From Acidobacteriota bacterium (GTDB lineage Bacteria; Acidobacteriota; Thermoanaerobaculia; Multivoradales; JBCCEF01), in assembly GCA_039028635.1 (NCBI GenBank), contig JBCCHV010000041.1:1-57164 (forward strand): a stretch of 57,164 nucleotides of DNA. The letters are read 5' to 3'. The notes under the pieces were generated by a model. It saw nothing but the letters and a program-made list of their open reading frames with translations, did no database searches and was not told where the DNA came from. Positions 34,271 to 42,533 of the stretch are shown here, in pieces. Position numbers and translations under genes: made by a program. Each line of letters starts with the position of its first letter. Positions within the stretch are counted from its first letter, which is position 1.

Positions 34271-36055
34271 TCAGGAGGGCTCGTCCTCATCGTCCTCCGG
34301 CAGGTCGAGGGCGAGGTGGACATCGGCGAGCTGATCCGGGCGAATGGTCGCCGGCGCCCCCATCAGCAGATCCTGCGCCTGCTGGTTCATCGGGAAGGCG
34401 ATCACCTCGCGGATATTGGGCTCGTCGGCGAGCAGCATGACGATGCGATCGACTCCCGGGGCGATGCCGCCGTGGGGCGGTGCCCCGAAGCGGAAGGCGT
34501 TGAACATGCCGCCGAAGCGCTCCCGGACCTCGTCTTCACCGTAGCCGGCGAGGGCGAAGGCCTCGAGCATGATGTCCGGACGGTGATTCCGGATCGCGCC
34601 GCTCGACAGCTCGACGCCGTTGCAAACGATGTCGTACTGGTAGGCCAGGATGGACAGCGGATCGTCGTTGCGCAGGGCGTCGAGACCGCCCTGGGGCATC
34701 GAGAAGGGATTGTGGCTGAAGATGATCTCGCCGCTCTCCTCGTCGCGCTCGTAGAGCGGGTAGTCGACGATCCAGCAGAAGCGGTAGGCGTTCTTCTCGA
34801 GCAGCTCGAGGTCCTCGCCCATGCGGGTGCGCAGGGCGCCGGCGTACTTGGCGGCCTCGGCCGCTCGGTCGCAGGCGAACAGCACGGCGTCGCCGACCTG
34901 GAGGCCACAGGCCTGGCGCAGCGCCTCGGCGAGCTCCGGCGGCACCGCCTTCGACAGGCTGCCCTTGAGACCGTCCTCGGTGAAGGAGAGGTAGGCGAGG
35001 CCCGGCATGCCGAGGCCCTTGGCCCACTTGGTGAGCTTGTCGAACCAGCTCCGCGAGCGGCTGCCGGCGCCGGGGGCGGGAACCGCCCGCACCACCGAGC
35101 CCTGCTCGATGGCGTTGGCGAACAGGCGGACGTCGGAGCCGCGGAAGAGGTCGCTGACGTCGCGGATCTCGAGCGGGTTGCGCAGGTCCGGCTTGTCGCT
35201 GCCGTAGCGCAGCATGGCTTCGGCATAGGGAATGCGGGGGAACGGCGTCGGCGTGATCTGCCAGTCCGAGAACTCGGCGAACAGGCCCGCCATCACCGGC
35301 TCGATGGCGGTGAAGACGTCTTCCTGCTCGACGAAGGACATCTCGATGTCGAGCTGGTAGAACTCACCCGGCGAGCGGTCGGCGCGGGCGTCTTCGTCGC
35401 GAAAGCAGGGGGCGATCTGGAAGTAGCGGTCGAAGCCCGCCACCATCAAGAGCTGCTTGAACTGCTGCGGCGCCTGGGGCAGGGCGTAGAAGTGGCCCGG
35501 ATGGAGGCGGCTCGGCACCAGGTAATCGCGCGCCCCCTCCGGCGAGCTGGCGGTCAGGATGGGGGTCTGAATCTCCTGGAACCCGGCCTCCGTCATACGC
35601 CGGCGAATCGCCGACACCACCTCGGAGCGCAGCACGATGTTGCGGTGCAGGTGGTCGCGGCGCAGATCGAGGAAGCGATAGCGCAGGCGCATTTCCTCGG
35701 GCTCCGTGTGGGCACCGCTGACCTGCAGCGGCAGCACCTCGGCGGCGGACAGAACCTCCACCTCTTCGACCATCACCTCGACCCGGCCGGTGGGCAGGTC
35801 ATCGTTGGCACTCTCCCGCTGCACGACCTTGCCGGCGATGGCGACCACCGACTCGTGGCGCAGCTCCGAGACGGCCTCGTAGTGCGGGTTCTCCGGGGTC
35901 AGCACGCACTGGGTCAGCCCATAGTGGTCGCGCAGGTCGAGAAAGAGGAGTTGGCCCAGGTTGCGGGCGCGATGGATCCAGCCGGACAGGCGGACCCTGT
36001 CGCCGGCGTTGGCGGAGCGCAGCTCTCCGCAGGTATGGGTGCGATATCGGTGCAT
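34271..36055 (-). CDS. aspS: Aspartate--tRNA ligase
   Basis: This 594-residue class II aminoacyl-tRNA synthetase is of bacterial type. It has an N-terminal anticodon-binding OB fold ([23 protein letters not shown]), motif 2 ([15 protein letters not shown]), the bacterial GAD insertion (about 290-410) and motif 3 ([14 protein letters not shown]). It charges tRNA-Asp, and relatives in genomes without asparaginyl-tRNA synthetase also charge tRNA-Asn. It is a normal-length housekeeping gene. The control region of the RiPP cluster begins about 90 bases upstream of its start. Confidence 0.97.
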   Translation of the reverse strand: MHRYRTHTCGELRSANAGDRVRLSGWIHRARNLGQLLFLDLRDHYGLTQCVLTPENPHYEAVSELRHESVVAIAGKVVQRESANDDLPTGRVEVMVEEVEVLSAAEVLPLQVSGAHTEPEEMRLRYRFLDLRRDHLHRNIVLRSEVVSAIRRRMTEAGFQEIQTPILTASSPEGARDYLVPSRLHPGHFYALPQAPQQFKQLLMVAGFDRYFQIAPCFRDEDARADRSPGEFYQLDIEMSFVEQEDVFTAIEPVMAGLFAEFSDWQITPTPFPRIPYAEAMLRYGSDKPDLRNPLEIRDVSDLFRGSDVRLFANAIEQGSVVRAVPAPGAGSRSRSWFDKLTKWAKGLGMPGLAYLSFTEDGLKGSLSKAVPPELAEALRQACGLQVGDAVLFACDRAAEAAKYAGALRTRMGEDLELLEKNAYRFCWIVDYPLYERDEESGEIIFSHNPFSMPQGGLDALRNDDPLSILAYQYDIVCNGVELSSGAIRNHRPDIMLEAFALAGYGEDEVRERFGGMFNAFRFGAPPHGGIAPGVDRIVMLLADEPNIREVIAFPMNQQAQDLLMGAPATIRPDQLADVHLALDLPEDDEDEPS

Positions 36056-36149
36056 GGTTTTGGCCCTTCGGGTTGGCGGTGATCGAGGCGCTGAGGATGG
36101 CGCGCCGGCGAGTTTATCCCGACCTTCCCTGGGAGAGAAAAGTCACCCA

Positions 36150-36172
36150 TATAGACATTCCAGAAGTCTATA
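36150..36172. promoter_or_regulatory. Inverted repeat upstream of the RiPP operon promoter
   Basis: TATAGAC (36150-36156) and GTCTATA (36166-36172) are perfect 7-bp arms around 9 bases, 7 bases before the -35 box. It is a candidate activator or repressor site. Confidence 0.45.
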
Positions 36173-36179
36173 TATGCCG

Positions 36180-36208
36180 TTGACATGAATATATTGCCAT
36201 GGTATGTT
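36180..36208 (+). promoter_or_regulatory. Near-consensus promoter of the RiPP biosynthetic operon
   Basis: TTGACA (36180-36185), 17 bases, TATGTT (36203-36208), in an AT-rich tract. It gives a leader of about 110 bases before the TTG start at 36327. Confidence 0.65.
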
Positions 36209-36326
36209 GATTATATATTGAAGTTTATCTAGTAGTACTTCTGACTTTTCGGCACTCATCGAACTCGTTGCAGCTCTCGCTTGCGAGATCTGGACGGGGA
36301 ACGAGTCTTCGCAAGGAGAGTCCGGC

Positions 36327-37097
36327 TTGGATCTAGCCCTTCGCCAAACCGTCGAAGAGATTCGTGACATTCTGATCGCCGCCAAGAGCCACTACGGCGG
36401 GGACGAAACCCGCCGCCTCGAAGAGGCTTTCGTGCGGACCGTGCGGCGCCAGCCGCTGCGCTCGCCCCACCGCCTGCAGCGCCCCGACCTGTTCATCCCC
36501 GAGCTGCGCACGATCCCCTGGATCGAGCCCGAAGAGCTCGCCGCCGCCGCCATCCTGGCGGATCACTTCGAAGAAATCCGCGCCGAGGTGATGGCGCTGG
36601 TCGATTCCGAGGGGGCATTCCACGTCTACGACGATGGCGTCGAGGATGGACAGACCGACTGGAACGCCCTCGGTCTGAAGGTCGGCGGCGGAGTGGTCGA
36701 ACGCGGCCAACGACTCTGCCCGAAGACCCTCGAAGTCATCGAGCAGCTTCCCCGAGTGGGGGAGGTGGCGATGGTCTCGGCGCTCGCCGCCGGCGGCCAT
36801 ATCGAGCCCCATTGCGGTCCCACCAACCTGCGGGTCAATCTCCACTTCGGGGTCAATATCCCGCCGGGAGACTGTGGCCTGCGGGTCGGTGGCGAGGCGC
36901 GCAAATGGACCGAGGGAGAGTGTCTGGTCTTCGATGACAGCTTCGAGCACGAGGCCTGGAATTTCTCCGACCGTACCCGCCACGTGCTGCTGATCAACTT
37001 CTGGCATCCCGATCTCAGTGACGCCGAAGTCGAAGTGCTGAATCGCGTCAACCGCGTCGTCGCGCCGCGCTACTCGCGATTCTTCGAGCACAACTAG
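36327..37097 (+). CDS. Aspartyl/asparaginyl beta-hydroxylase family dioxygenase
   Basis: This 256-residue protein has a C-terminal AspH-type domain. Two iron-binding His are visible, H162 in HIEPHCGPTN and H208 in FEHEAWN, with N167 and R169 (TNLRVNLHFGV) for 2-oxoglutarate. The family uses iron, O2 and 2-oxoglutarate to hydroxylate the beta carbon of Asp or Asn, usually in protein substrates. The start is TTG, with AAGGAGAG 7 bases upstream. As first gene of a RiPP operon it probably modifies Asp/Asn of a precursor core (for example GNNPPPD of the 42282 peptide, or the Asp-rich tail of the 40824 peptide). Confidence 0.82.
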   Translation: MDLALRQTVEEIRDILIAAKSHYGGDETRRLEEAFVRTVRRQPLRSPHRLQRPDLFIPELRTIPWIEPEELAAAAILADHFEEIRAEVMALVDSEGAFHVYDDGVEDGQTDWNALGLKVGGGVVERGQRLCPKTLEVIEQLPRVGEVAMVSALAAGGHIEPHCGPTNLRVNLHFGVNIPPGDCGLRVGGEARKWTEGECLVFDDSFEHEAWNFSDRTRHVLLINFWHPDLSDAEVEVLNRVNRVVAPRYSRFFEHN

Positions 37098-37111
37098 AGA
37101 GCGAGACGGCG

Positions 37112-38095
37112 ATGCCTTATCCCGATCCCGCGGTGACGGCGAACGTGTATTGTGCCGGCTTCCTGGACGATGTCCTGGTCTCGGTGGTGGCGCCGGCCGT
37201 CGAAGCCGCCGGCGGCGGCTACGGCTGGGTGATGCGCTACGGCAAATGTGGCGAGCACCTCAAAGTGCGCTTCCACGGGGACGAGAGCACCGCCGATTCT
37301 TTCCGCAGCGCCCTCGAGACGGCGGCCCTCGAGCTCTTCGGGCGCCTCGAAGGGGAGCCCGCGCCGGAAACCTCTTGGCGCAATCTGCCGGCCATCGACC
37401 GCGAGGACGAGGCCGCCGAGGACTACCCCGACCGCACCCTCCTCTGGACCCGCTATCGCCGCAGCCACGTCTCCTTGGGCAGCGAGCCCTTTCTCGACGA
37501 TGACGGTTATGTCGATCGATTTACTCGAGTTCTCGGTCTCGGCCTCGACCGGGCCCTGAGCACCTTCACGGAGCCGCTGCCGATCGCCCATCGGGTGCGG
37601 CAGTCGGGTTTGCTCAAGGTGGCTCTGGAGTGTGTCGGCGGCTTCGGCCTGGAGCTCGACGAGTGCGTCCTCTATCTGCGCTACCACCGGGATTGGCTGC
37701 TGCGCTCCCTGGTGCAGAGGGCGAAGGATCCGAGCGAGCGGACGGCGGCGATCATTTCGCGCTTCGACGCCAAGGCCGAGTCTCTCGGCAAGATTCTGGC
37801 TTCCCTCTCCGCTCTGGCGACCCAGCAGTGGCGCGGCGCCGTCCAGGAGCCGGAGGGCGAGCTCGGGATGGCATTCGCCAGGCTCGAGGAGTATCTCGCC
37901 GATCGCATCGACGAGCCGTCCTATGCGGTCGACCCGTTCGCTTCGAATCCGCGGTTCCCGGTGAGCTTCAAGGCCCTCCACGGCATCGCCAACCAGTTTG
38001 GCCTCGGCCCTGCCGACGAAGCCTTCACGTATCACCTGCTGTTGCGATCGGTGGCTCCGGCTCCTGCCCAAGAAGTCGTCGCGCTGACCCCATGA
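37112..38095 (+). CDS. LanB C-terminal-type (elimination/SpaB_C) protein
   Basis: This 327-residue protein resembles the thiopeptide-type bacteriocin biosynthesis family (Lant_dehydr_C). Shared features are VSVVAPAVEAAGGGYGWVMRY, then EHLKVRFHG, the RRSHVSLGSEPFL segment and a C-terminal LHGIANQFGLGPADEAFTYHLLLR. In class I dehydratases this domain eliminates glutamate from glutamylated Ser/Thr to give dehydroamino acids. Here it is a separate protein next to the N-terminal LanB, as in thiopeptide pathways. It follows the hydroxylase gene by 14 bases. Confidence 0.8.
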   Translation: MPYPDPAVTANVYCAGFLDDVLVSVVAPAVEAAGGGYGWVMRYGKCGEHLKVRFHGDESTADSFRSALETAALELFGRLEGEPAPETSWRNLPAIDREDEAAEDYPDRTLLWTRYRRSHVSLGSEPFLDDDGYVDRFTRVLGLGLDRALSTFTEPLPIAHRVRQSGLLKVALECVGGFGLELDECVLYLRYHRDWLLRSLVQRAKDPSERTAAIISRFDAKAESLGKILASLSALATQQWRGAVQEPEGELGMAFARLEEYLADRIDEPSYAVDPFASNPRFPVSFKALHGIANQFGLGPADEAFTYHLLLRSVAPAPAQEVVALTP

Positions 38096-38115
38096 AGAGC
38101 TGCTGAGACCGGTCT

Positions 38116-40821
38116 ATGGTGCTTGCCGTCGCCTCCACCGCCCAGCCACGCCTGCAAGAAGGTCCCTCGGGGGCGCCCTTTCTGCTGCGGGTCGCCGGCC
38201 TGCCGGCGGAGTGGCTGGAGTTTCCCGAGTCCTCTCTGCCGCGGGCTCACGAAGAGCTCGAGAGGCGTCTCGCCGAAGCCCGCGAGCAGTTGGTCGAGGC
38301 CCTTCACCAGGTCATCGGCACGGCACCCAAGGACGATCGTCGATTGCTCCTTGCGATCAGGCGCGATGCTTTCAACGGTCGCTCGCTGAGCCGCCCGCGG
38401 TTGGCGATCCTCGATCAGAGGCCGGCCCTCGCCGGGCTCGCGCTTCAGGTGGTGGCTCTCGAGGACGACCTGGCGGCGGCGATCGCCGAGAGCGACGCTT
38501 GGTGGGCTCGGCGCCGCGCCCTCGAGCGCGATCGCCTGCTCGCCGCTGCGTCCGATCCGGCGGTGATGCGCGGCTTGGGCTTGGCGAGTCCCGCGCTGGC
38601 TCGGGAGCTGAAGCGGCCGAAGCCCAGCCGGCGGCGCAGCCGGCGCCGACGCCTCGAGCAAAGCCTGCTGCGCTATGTCAGCCGCACGGTTTTCAAGCTT
38701 TCACCGTTCTCGACCTTGACTCGGCTCGCCCTCGGCAAGGTCGGCAACCAGGGTATCGACGCATTCGGCTTGACGGCGGAGACCTGGCGACCGCGCTCCT
38801 TGACCCGGCTCAACCGGTTCGTCCTCGAGCAACTGGTGGCGATGCTCGACCAGCGGCCGGAGTTCCGGCGTCACCGTCCTGTCGAGGTCAATCCGACATT
38901 GCAGCGGGTGGCCGAGGAGCGCTACCGCTGGCTGCTGCCTGGAGGTTGGGTTCGGACAGAGGCCGGTGATTTTCGCTTTCGCCAGGATGCCATGGTGACG
39001 GTCACCTTGGCTGGACCTCTGGTCGAGGGCATGTTGGACGTGCCGCCGTCCGCCGGGACTCGCTTCGGCGAGCTCGCGGCGCAGCAAGCGGATCGCCTCG
39101 GGCGGGACGTCACCGCGACCCTCGAGCGCCTCGTCGAGATCGGTTTTCTGCTGCTGCCGCCGCTGTGGGCGATCAACCAGTCCAGACCGGAGGCGACGTT
39201 GGCGCGTTTCGTCGCCGGCGTCGGAGGGGATTTCGGCACGCTGGCTGCGGAGCTCGCCGATCTGGATGGTGCCCTCCAAGGCTTCGCCACCGGCAGCGCC
39301 GGCCTCGAAGAGAGGCTGAAACAAGTGTGGGAAGGGGCCGTTCGCTTGGCGGCCGATGAGGGGTCCGTGGGGGCTTCGGCTCCTGGGGTACAGGCCTGCT
39401 TCGAGGATGTTTTCCTCGACGGTGACGGTGACGGCACGGTGGCGCAGGTCGACCCCGAGGCGGTCGCGACGGTGATCGCCGAAAGCTCGGCCATCTTCCG
39501 ACTGTCGGCCTTCCTGAGACCGCAGCTCGATTTCCGACTCACTCTGCGGGAGGCCTTCGACCGACGTTGGCCGAAGCGGGAGCGGGTCCCTTTGCTCGAT
39601 CTCTTCGCCGATGTTCAGGGGCTGTGGAAGGATTTCCGTCGCTTCGAGATCGCCAACCGCGATGCCGACGTCTGCCCGAGCGCCTTCAATCCCCTCGGTT
39701 TGGCCGACATCTCAGCGCTGCAGCGGCGTCGCGAGAACCTCTGGCGGCGCTTGGCGGCGGCGGTCCAGCCGAGCCCGCAAGGATCGAGTCTCGATCCCTC
39801 CGCGGTGGAGGCGCTGGCGACGGAGCTGCCGGCCTTCGCCGATCCGGGGGTCGGCCCCTGTGTGTTCTCACAGCCGATGGGCGGGGGGCGCTGGGTCGTC
39901 AACCGGATGTTCGAAGGCACCGGGCGCTACTCGAGTCGCTTCACGCCGGCGATGGCTCCCCGAGAGCGTCGCCAGTTCGTCAGCGCTTTCGAGGCGCGCT
40001 CCCGGCTCACCGATGAGCGCGAGATCCTCGACCTGCTGTGCACCCGTGGTGGTCTGCTCGGTGTCCACGAGCTGCAGACGCCGCGGGCCCTGTCTCTGCC
40101 GGGAGAGCGCGTCGCGGAAGGCGAGGGGCGCACCCTCGGGCTCGAGGATCTGTGGGTTCAGCGATGTCCGGATTCTGGGCTGCTGACTCTCATCGGTCCC
40201 GACGGCCAGTCCTTGGCGCCCGCGCACCTCGGTACCACCGACTACATCTTCCTTCCCCTCTCGATTCAATTTCTCAGTCTCTTCGGTCCGGGTCAGATCT
40301 CGCTGGTTCTGCCCAATGGACCGGTGGCGCAGGTGGCGGACGGCATTCGCCTCTACGATCGCCTCTCCCTAGGCCATTTGATCCTCAAGCGTCGGCGCTG
40401 GGTGGTCTCTCTCAGTGGCGAGCTTGCCGAGATCCTCGAGCGTGAGGGGGCAGAGGCCTACCGCGCTGTCGTCCGGTGGCGTCGGCGCCATCGGCTGCCG
40501 CGCCACGTCTTCGCCCTCGAGCGAATTCGCCATGCGGTCCTCGACGGGATTCACAAACCGCAGTACTTGGACCTCGAGTCGCCGTCTTTCGTCGAGCTCT
40601 TCCGCACCATTCTCGAGGCTGGCGGCAAGCGCGTGACCCTCGAAGAGATGCTGCCGGAGCCGAGTGATTTGCCGCGCGACGCAGGGGGGCGATCCTGGGC
40701 TGTGGAGGCCTGTTTCGATTCGCTGGTTCTTTCCCCAGGGCCAGCCTGTGATGCAACCGGAGCCACCGGCTCCGACCACCAACCGGGTCGCTGCGGCGAT
40801 CCCAGACCTCATGGAGGTTAG
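38116..40821 (+). CDS. Lantibiotic dehydratase, glutamylation-type N-terminal LanB
   Basis: This 901-residue protein covers the Lant_dehydr_N region only. The family's basic helix and TPFG-like motif appear as LLRYVSRTVFKLSPFSTLTRL (about 185-205), LTRLNRFVLEQLVAML follows, and the end (about 830-860) is typical for the domain. It should attach glutamate from glutamyl-tRNA to Ser/Thr of the precursors, with the 37112 protein doing elimination. Stand-alone LanB-like proteins can instead be peptide aminoacyl-tRNA ligases, but the partner gene makes a split dehydratase more likely. The last codons hold the ribosome binding site of the first precursor. Confidence 0.82.
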   Translation: MVLAVASTAQPRLQEGPSGAPFLLRVAGLPAEWLEFPESSLPRAHEELERRLAEAREQLVEALHQVIGTAPKDDRRLLLAIRRDAFNGRSLSRPRLAILDQRPALAGLALQVVALEDDLAAAIAESDAWWARRRALERDRLLAAASDPAVMRGLGLASPALARELKRPKPSRRRSRRRRLEQSLLRYVSRTVFKLSPFSTLTRLALGKVGNQGIDAFGLTAETWRPRSLTRLNRFVLEQLVAMLDQRPEFRRHRPVEVNPTLQRVAEERYRWLLPGGWVRTEAGDFRFRQDAMVTVTLAGPLVEGMLDVPPSAGTRFGELAAQQADRLGRDVTATLERLVEIGFLLLPPLWAINQSRPEATLARFVAGVGGDFGTLAAELADLDGALQGFATGSAGLEERLKQVWEGAVRLAADEGSVGASAPGVQACFEDVFLDGDGDGTVAQVDPEAVATVIAESSAIFRLSAFLRPQLDFRLTLREAFDRRWPKRERVPLLDLFADVQGLWKDFRRFEIANRDADVCPSAFNPLGLADISALQRRRENLWRRLAAAVQPSPQGSSLDPSAVEALATELPAFADPGVGPCVFSQPMGGGRWVVNRMFEGTGRYSSRFTPAMAPRERRQFVSAFEARSRLTDEREILDLLCTRGGLLGVHELQTPRALSLPGERVAEGEGRTLGLEDLWVQRCPDSGLLTLIGPDGQSLAPAHLGTTDYIFLPLSIQFLSLFGPGQISLVLPNGPVAQVADGIRLYDRLSLGHLILKRRRWVVSLSGELAEILEREGAEAYRAVVRWRRRHRLPRHVFALERIRHAVLDGIHKPQYLDLESPSFVELFRTILEAGGKRVTLEEMLPEPSDLPRDAGGRSWAVEACFDSLVLSPGPACDATGATGSDHQPGRCGDPRPHGG

Positions 40822-40823
40822 TT

Positions 40824-40982
40824 ATGAGCGACGAGAAGAACATGGACACCATCGACGAGCTCGACATCGAATCCCTCTCCGACGACGATCTCGACGACGT
40901 CTCCGGCGGCGGCAGCTTCACCTGTTCGATCTTCAAGTGCAAGATCGAAGCGGAAGCCGACGACGCCGACTCGGACAACTAG
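40824..40982 (+). CDS. RiPP precursor peptide 1
   Basis: This 52-residue peptide starts two bases after the dehydratase stop; GGAGG inside the dehydratase gene precedes the ATG by six bases. The acidic leader ends in LSDDDLDDVSGG (residues 18-29), a double-glycine export signal. The core after it is G-SFTCSIFKC-K-IEAE (30-44) plus an Asp-rich tail ADDADSDN. Ser31, Thr33 and Ser35 can be dehydrated, and Cys34 and Cys39 can form thioether rings. ELDIESL in the leader may be the dehydratase recognition box. It is nearly identical in core to the next peptide. It is too short for ordinary gene callers. Confidence 0.85.
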   Translation: MSDEKNMDTIDELDIESLSDDDLDDVSGGGSFTCSIFKCKIEAEADDADSDN

Positions 40983-41006
40983 ATCTCGCACGGACTGTTC
41001 AAATCC

Positions 41007-41026
41007 CGAGCTCTCCCCAGGGCTCG
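41007..41026 (+). terminator. Stem-loop between the twin precursor genes
   Basis: CGAGCTCT / AGGGCTCG (one G-U pair) around CCCC. It probably stabilises or partly terminates the mRNA. Confidence 0.4.
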
Positions 41027-41046
41027 ACGCAGTGAAAGGACTGATC

Positions 41047-41211
41047 ATGAACGAAGATCCGACCACCCTGAAGGACGCTCTGGACACCATCAAGGAGCTC
41101 GACATCGAGTCCCTCACCGATGAGGATCTGGACGACGTGTCGGGCGGCGGCAGCTTCACCTGCTCGATCTTCAAGTGCACGATCGAGGCGGAGGAAGTCG
41201 CCACCGAGTAG
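41047..41211 (+). CDS. RiPP precursor peptide 2
   Basis: This 54-residue paralogue of precursor 1 has AAAGGA before its ATG. The leader has the same ELDIESL box and ends in LTDEDLDDVSGG (23-34). The core G-SFTCSIFKC-T-IEAE (35-49) matches precursor 1 except Lys to Thr after the second Cys, and the tail is EVATE. Thr45 adds a possible dehydration site. Strict conservation of SFTCSIFKC against a variable tail marks that nonapeptide as the functional part. Confidence 0.85.
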   Translation: MNEDPTTLKDALDTIKELDIESLTDEDLDDVSGGGSFTCSIFKCTIEAEEVATE

Positions 41212-41270
41212 AGCCTTCGCGCCCGGCACCGTCGTTGTTTGACCCTCCGCCAGGCGCGGAAGCTCTCAGA

Positions 41271-41334
41271 CCGGGGATTCCCTCCCAGGAGTCCCCGGAT
41301 CTCGATCCTCGGCCGGGGTCATTCCCGGGCCGAG
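41271..41334 (+). terminator. Two strong hairpins after the precursor genes
   Basis: CCGGGGA / TCCCCGG (41271-41298) and CTCGGCCGGG / CCC-GGCCGAG (41308-41334, one bulge). Placed after the precursors and before the next gene, they could cause partial termination so that precursors are made in excess over what follows. Confidence 0.45.
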
Positions 41335-41415
41335 GGTCTCGGCGCCGGCGGTGGCGCCGAATCGATCGGTCGAGTCGCTCGCCCGCGGCAGACCACGAGA
41401 TTGGAGGTCCGAACT

Positions 41416-42132
41416 TTGAGCCCAGTGGCAGCGACTAGCCAGCAGGCATCAGCGGCCCAGATCCAAGATCTGGATTCGATCTTTCGCCTGGCGGCCCTTT
41501 CGGGACCCGAGGGAGCGGCCTGGGTGGGCGAGTTTCTCGCTCCCGAGGCCTGCCGCAGCCTGAGTCGATCGCGTCGCGCCATCGGGTTGTTGCGCCAGGG
41601 GAGGATCGAAGCCGGTCGTCGCCAGCTCGACCTCCTCGAGGCGGAGATGAGCGGTCTCCACCCGGACCTTCTGGAGGTGGTTCAGAGGGCCCTCTACAGC
41701 GCTCGCGCCTATCAGCTCTATCGCGAAGACGATCTGGAGCGAGCGGACGCCGCCCTCGGTCTCGCCGATGAGGCGGTGTCGCGGGCGATCGCCAAGCGCC
41801 CCTTCCTGATGGGCCTCGCCAACCATTCCTATGATTTCTGCCTGCAGCGGGCTCGGATTGCGCGCAAGAGCTGGCGCTGGGACGAGATGTCTCGCCACAT
41901 CGAGCGCGGACGGGGAATCCTCGACAATCGAGTCCCCATCTGTCGGCTGGCCGACGGCAAAGAGATCTTCGTTTCTTCGGTGGATGAGTTCTTTCGCTCG
42001 ATTTCCCTCGACGACACCGTCGCGCCACAGGAGGTGGCCGACCTGGTCGACGATGAGCGTCGGCGATTCCTATTCGAGTACGCGGTGCGCGAGAACTACG
42101 TCCTGCCAGGCTTCGTGGTTCCGTTGCCCTGA
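41416..42132 (+). CDS. Hypothetical helical protein of the RiPP cluster
   Basis: This 238-residue protein starts at TTG 41416 with GGAGG 8 bases upstream; the frame is open to 41239 but lacks a good start there and covers the hairpins. It is predicted mostly helical, with TPR-like pairs (AIGLLRQGRIEAGRRQLDLLEAEM, YREDDLERADAALGLADEA, CLQRARIARKSWRWDEMSRHIERG). I do not recognise the family and see no catalytic motif. Position between precursors suggests a leader-binding or scaffold role, which is speculative. Confidence 0.65.
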   Translation: MSPVAATSQQASAAQIQDLDSIFRLAALSGPEGAAWVGEFLAPEACRSLSRSRRAIGLLRQGRIEAGRRQLDLLEAEMSGLHPDLLEVVQRALYSARAYQLYREDDLERADAALGLADEAVSRAIAKRPFLMGLANHSYDFCLQRARIARKSWRWDEMSRHIERGRGILDNRVPICRLADGKEIFVSSVDEFFRSISLDDTVAPQEVADLVDDERRRFLFEYAVRENYVLPGFVVPLP

Positions 42133-42182
42133 ACCTTTTTGGGCTGTCGCGGCGTTCGACTCGTAGCGCGTCGATCCCCCCC

Positions 42183-42211
42183 TTGACATGACGCGACTTC
42201 GGACCTATTTT
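42183..42211 (+). promoter_or_regulatory. Promoter of the Nif11-type precursor gene
   Basis: TTGACA (42183-42188), 17 bases, TATTTT (42206-42211). RNA would start near 42218, 64 bases before the ATG. A perfect AAGGAG lies 6 bases before that ATG. Confidence 0.65.
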
Positions 42212-42281
42212 GAAAATGAGTGATTCTGCACTCCAAGATTCACCGCAGTGCGCGTTCAAGTAGGGTTCTAAGGAGAATTCC

Positions 42282-42533
42282 ATGAGCCTAGAAGACCTCA
42301 ATCGTCTGGCCCTCGCTCTATCCGAGGACCCGGCCCTGAATGACGAGTTCCAGAGTCTCGAAGAGGATCCCGCGGTGTGGGTCGCCTGGGCCCAGACCAA
42401 GGGGTTCACGCTGACTTTGGAAGAGGCGGAGCAGCTCGGCGGAGAGATCTCCGACGAAGATCTCGATCAGGTGGCCGGAGGTTGGGCCGGCAATAATCCG
42501 CCGCCCGATCCTCCCCCAGGGGGAGGCCCCTGA
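42282..42533 (+). CDS. Nif11-type RiPP precursor with proline-rich core
   Basis: This 83-residue peptide has a Nif11-like (NHLP-class) leader: MSLEDLNRLALALSEDPALN at the start, AWAQTKGFTLTLEEAEQL in the middle and ISDEDLDQVAGG (56-67) at the cleavage site. The core is only WAGNNPPPDPPPGGGP (68-83). It has no Ser, Thr or Cys, so dehydratase chemistry cannot act on it; Asn71, Asn72 and Asp76 could be hydroxylated by the 36327 enzyme. A strong private promoter and ribosome binding site imply high expression. Confidence 0.85.
   Translation: MSLEDLNRLALALSEDPALNDEFQSLEEDPAVWVAWAQTKGFTLTLEEAEQLGGEISDEDLDQVAGGWAGNNPPPDPPPGGGP

Noticed and set aside
33140-36082. 980-codon plus-strand frame opposite pspA and aspS
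   Set aside because: Antisense shadow; it covers the well-recognised aspS and pspA and shows no domain of its own.
38116-40821. Peptide aminoacyl-tRNA ligase instead of a dehydratase
   Set aside because: Not excluded, but the adjacent elimination-type protein and Ser/Thr/Cys-containing cores make a split dehydratase the simpler reading.
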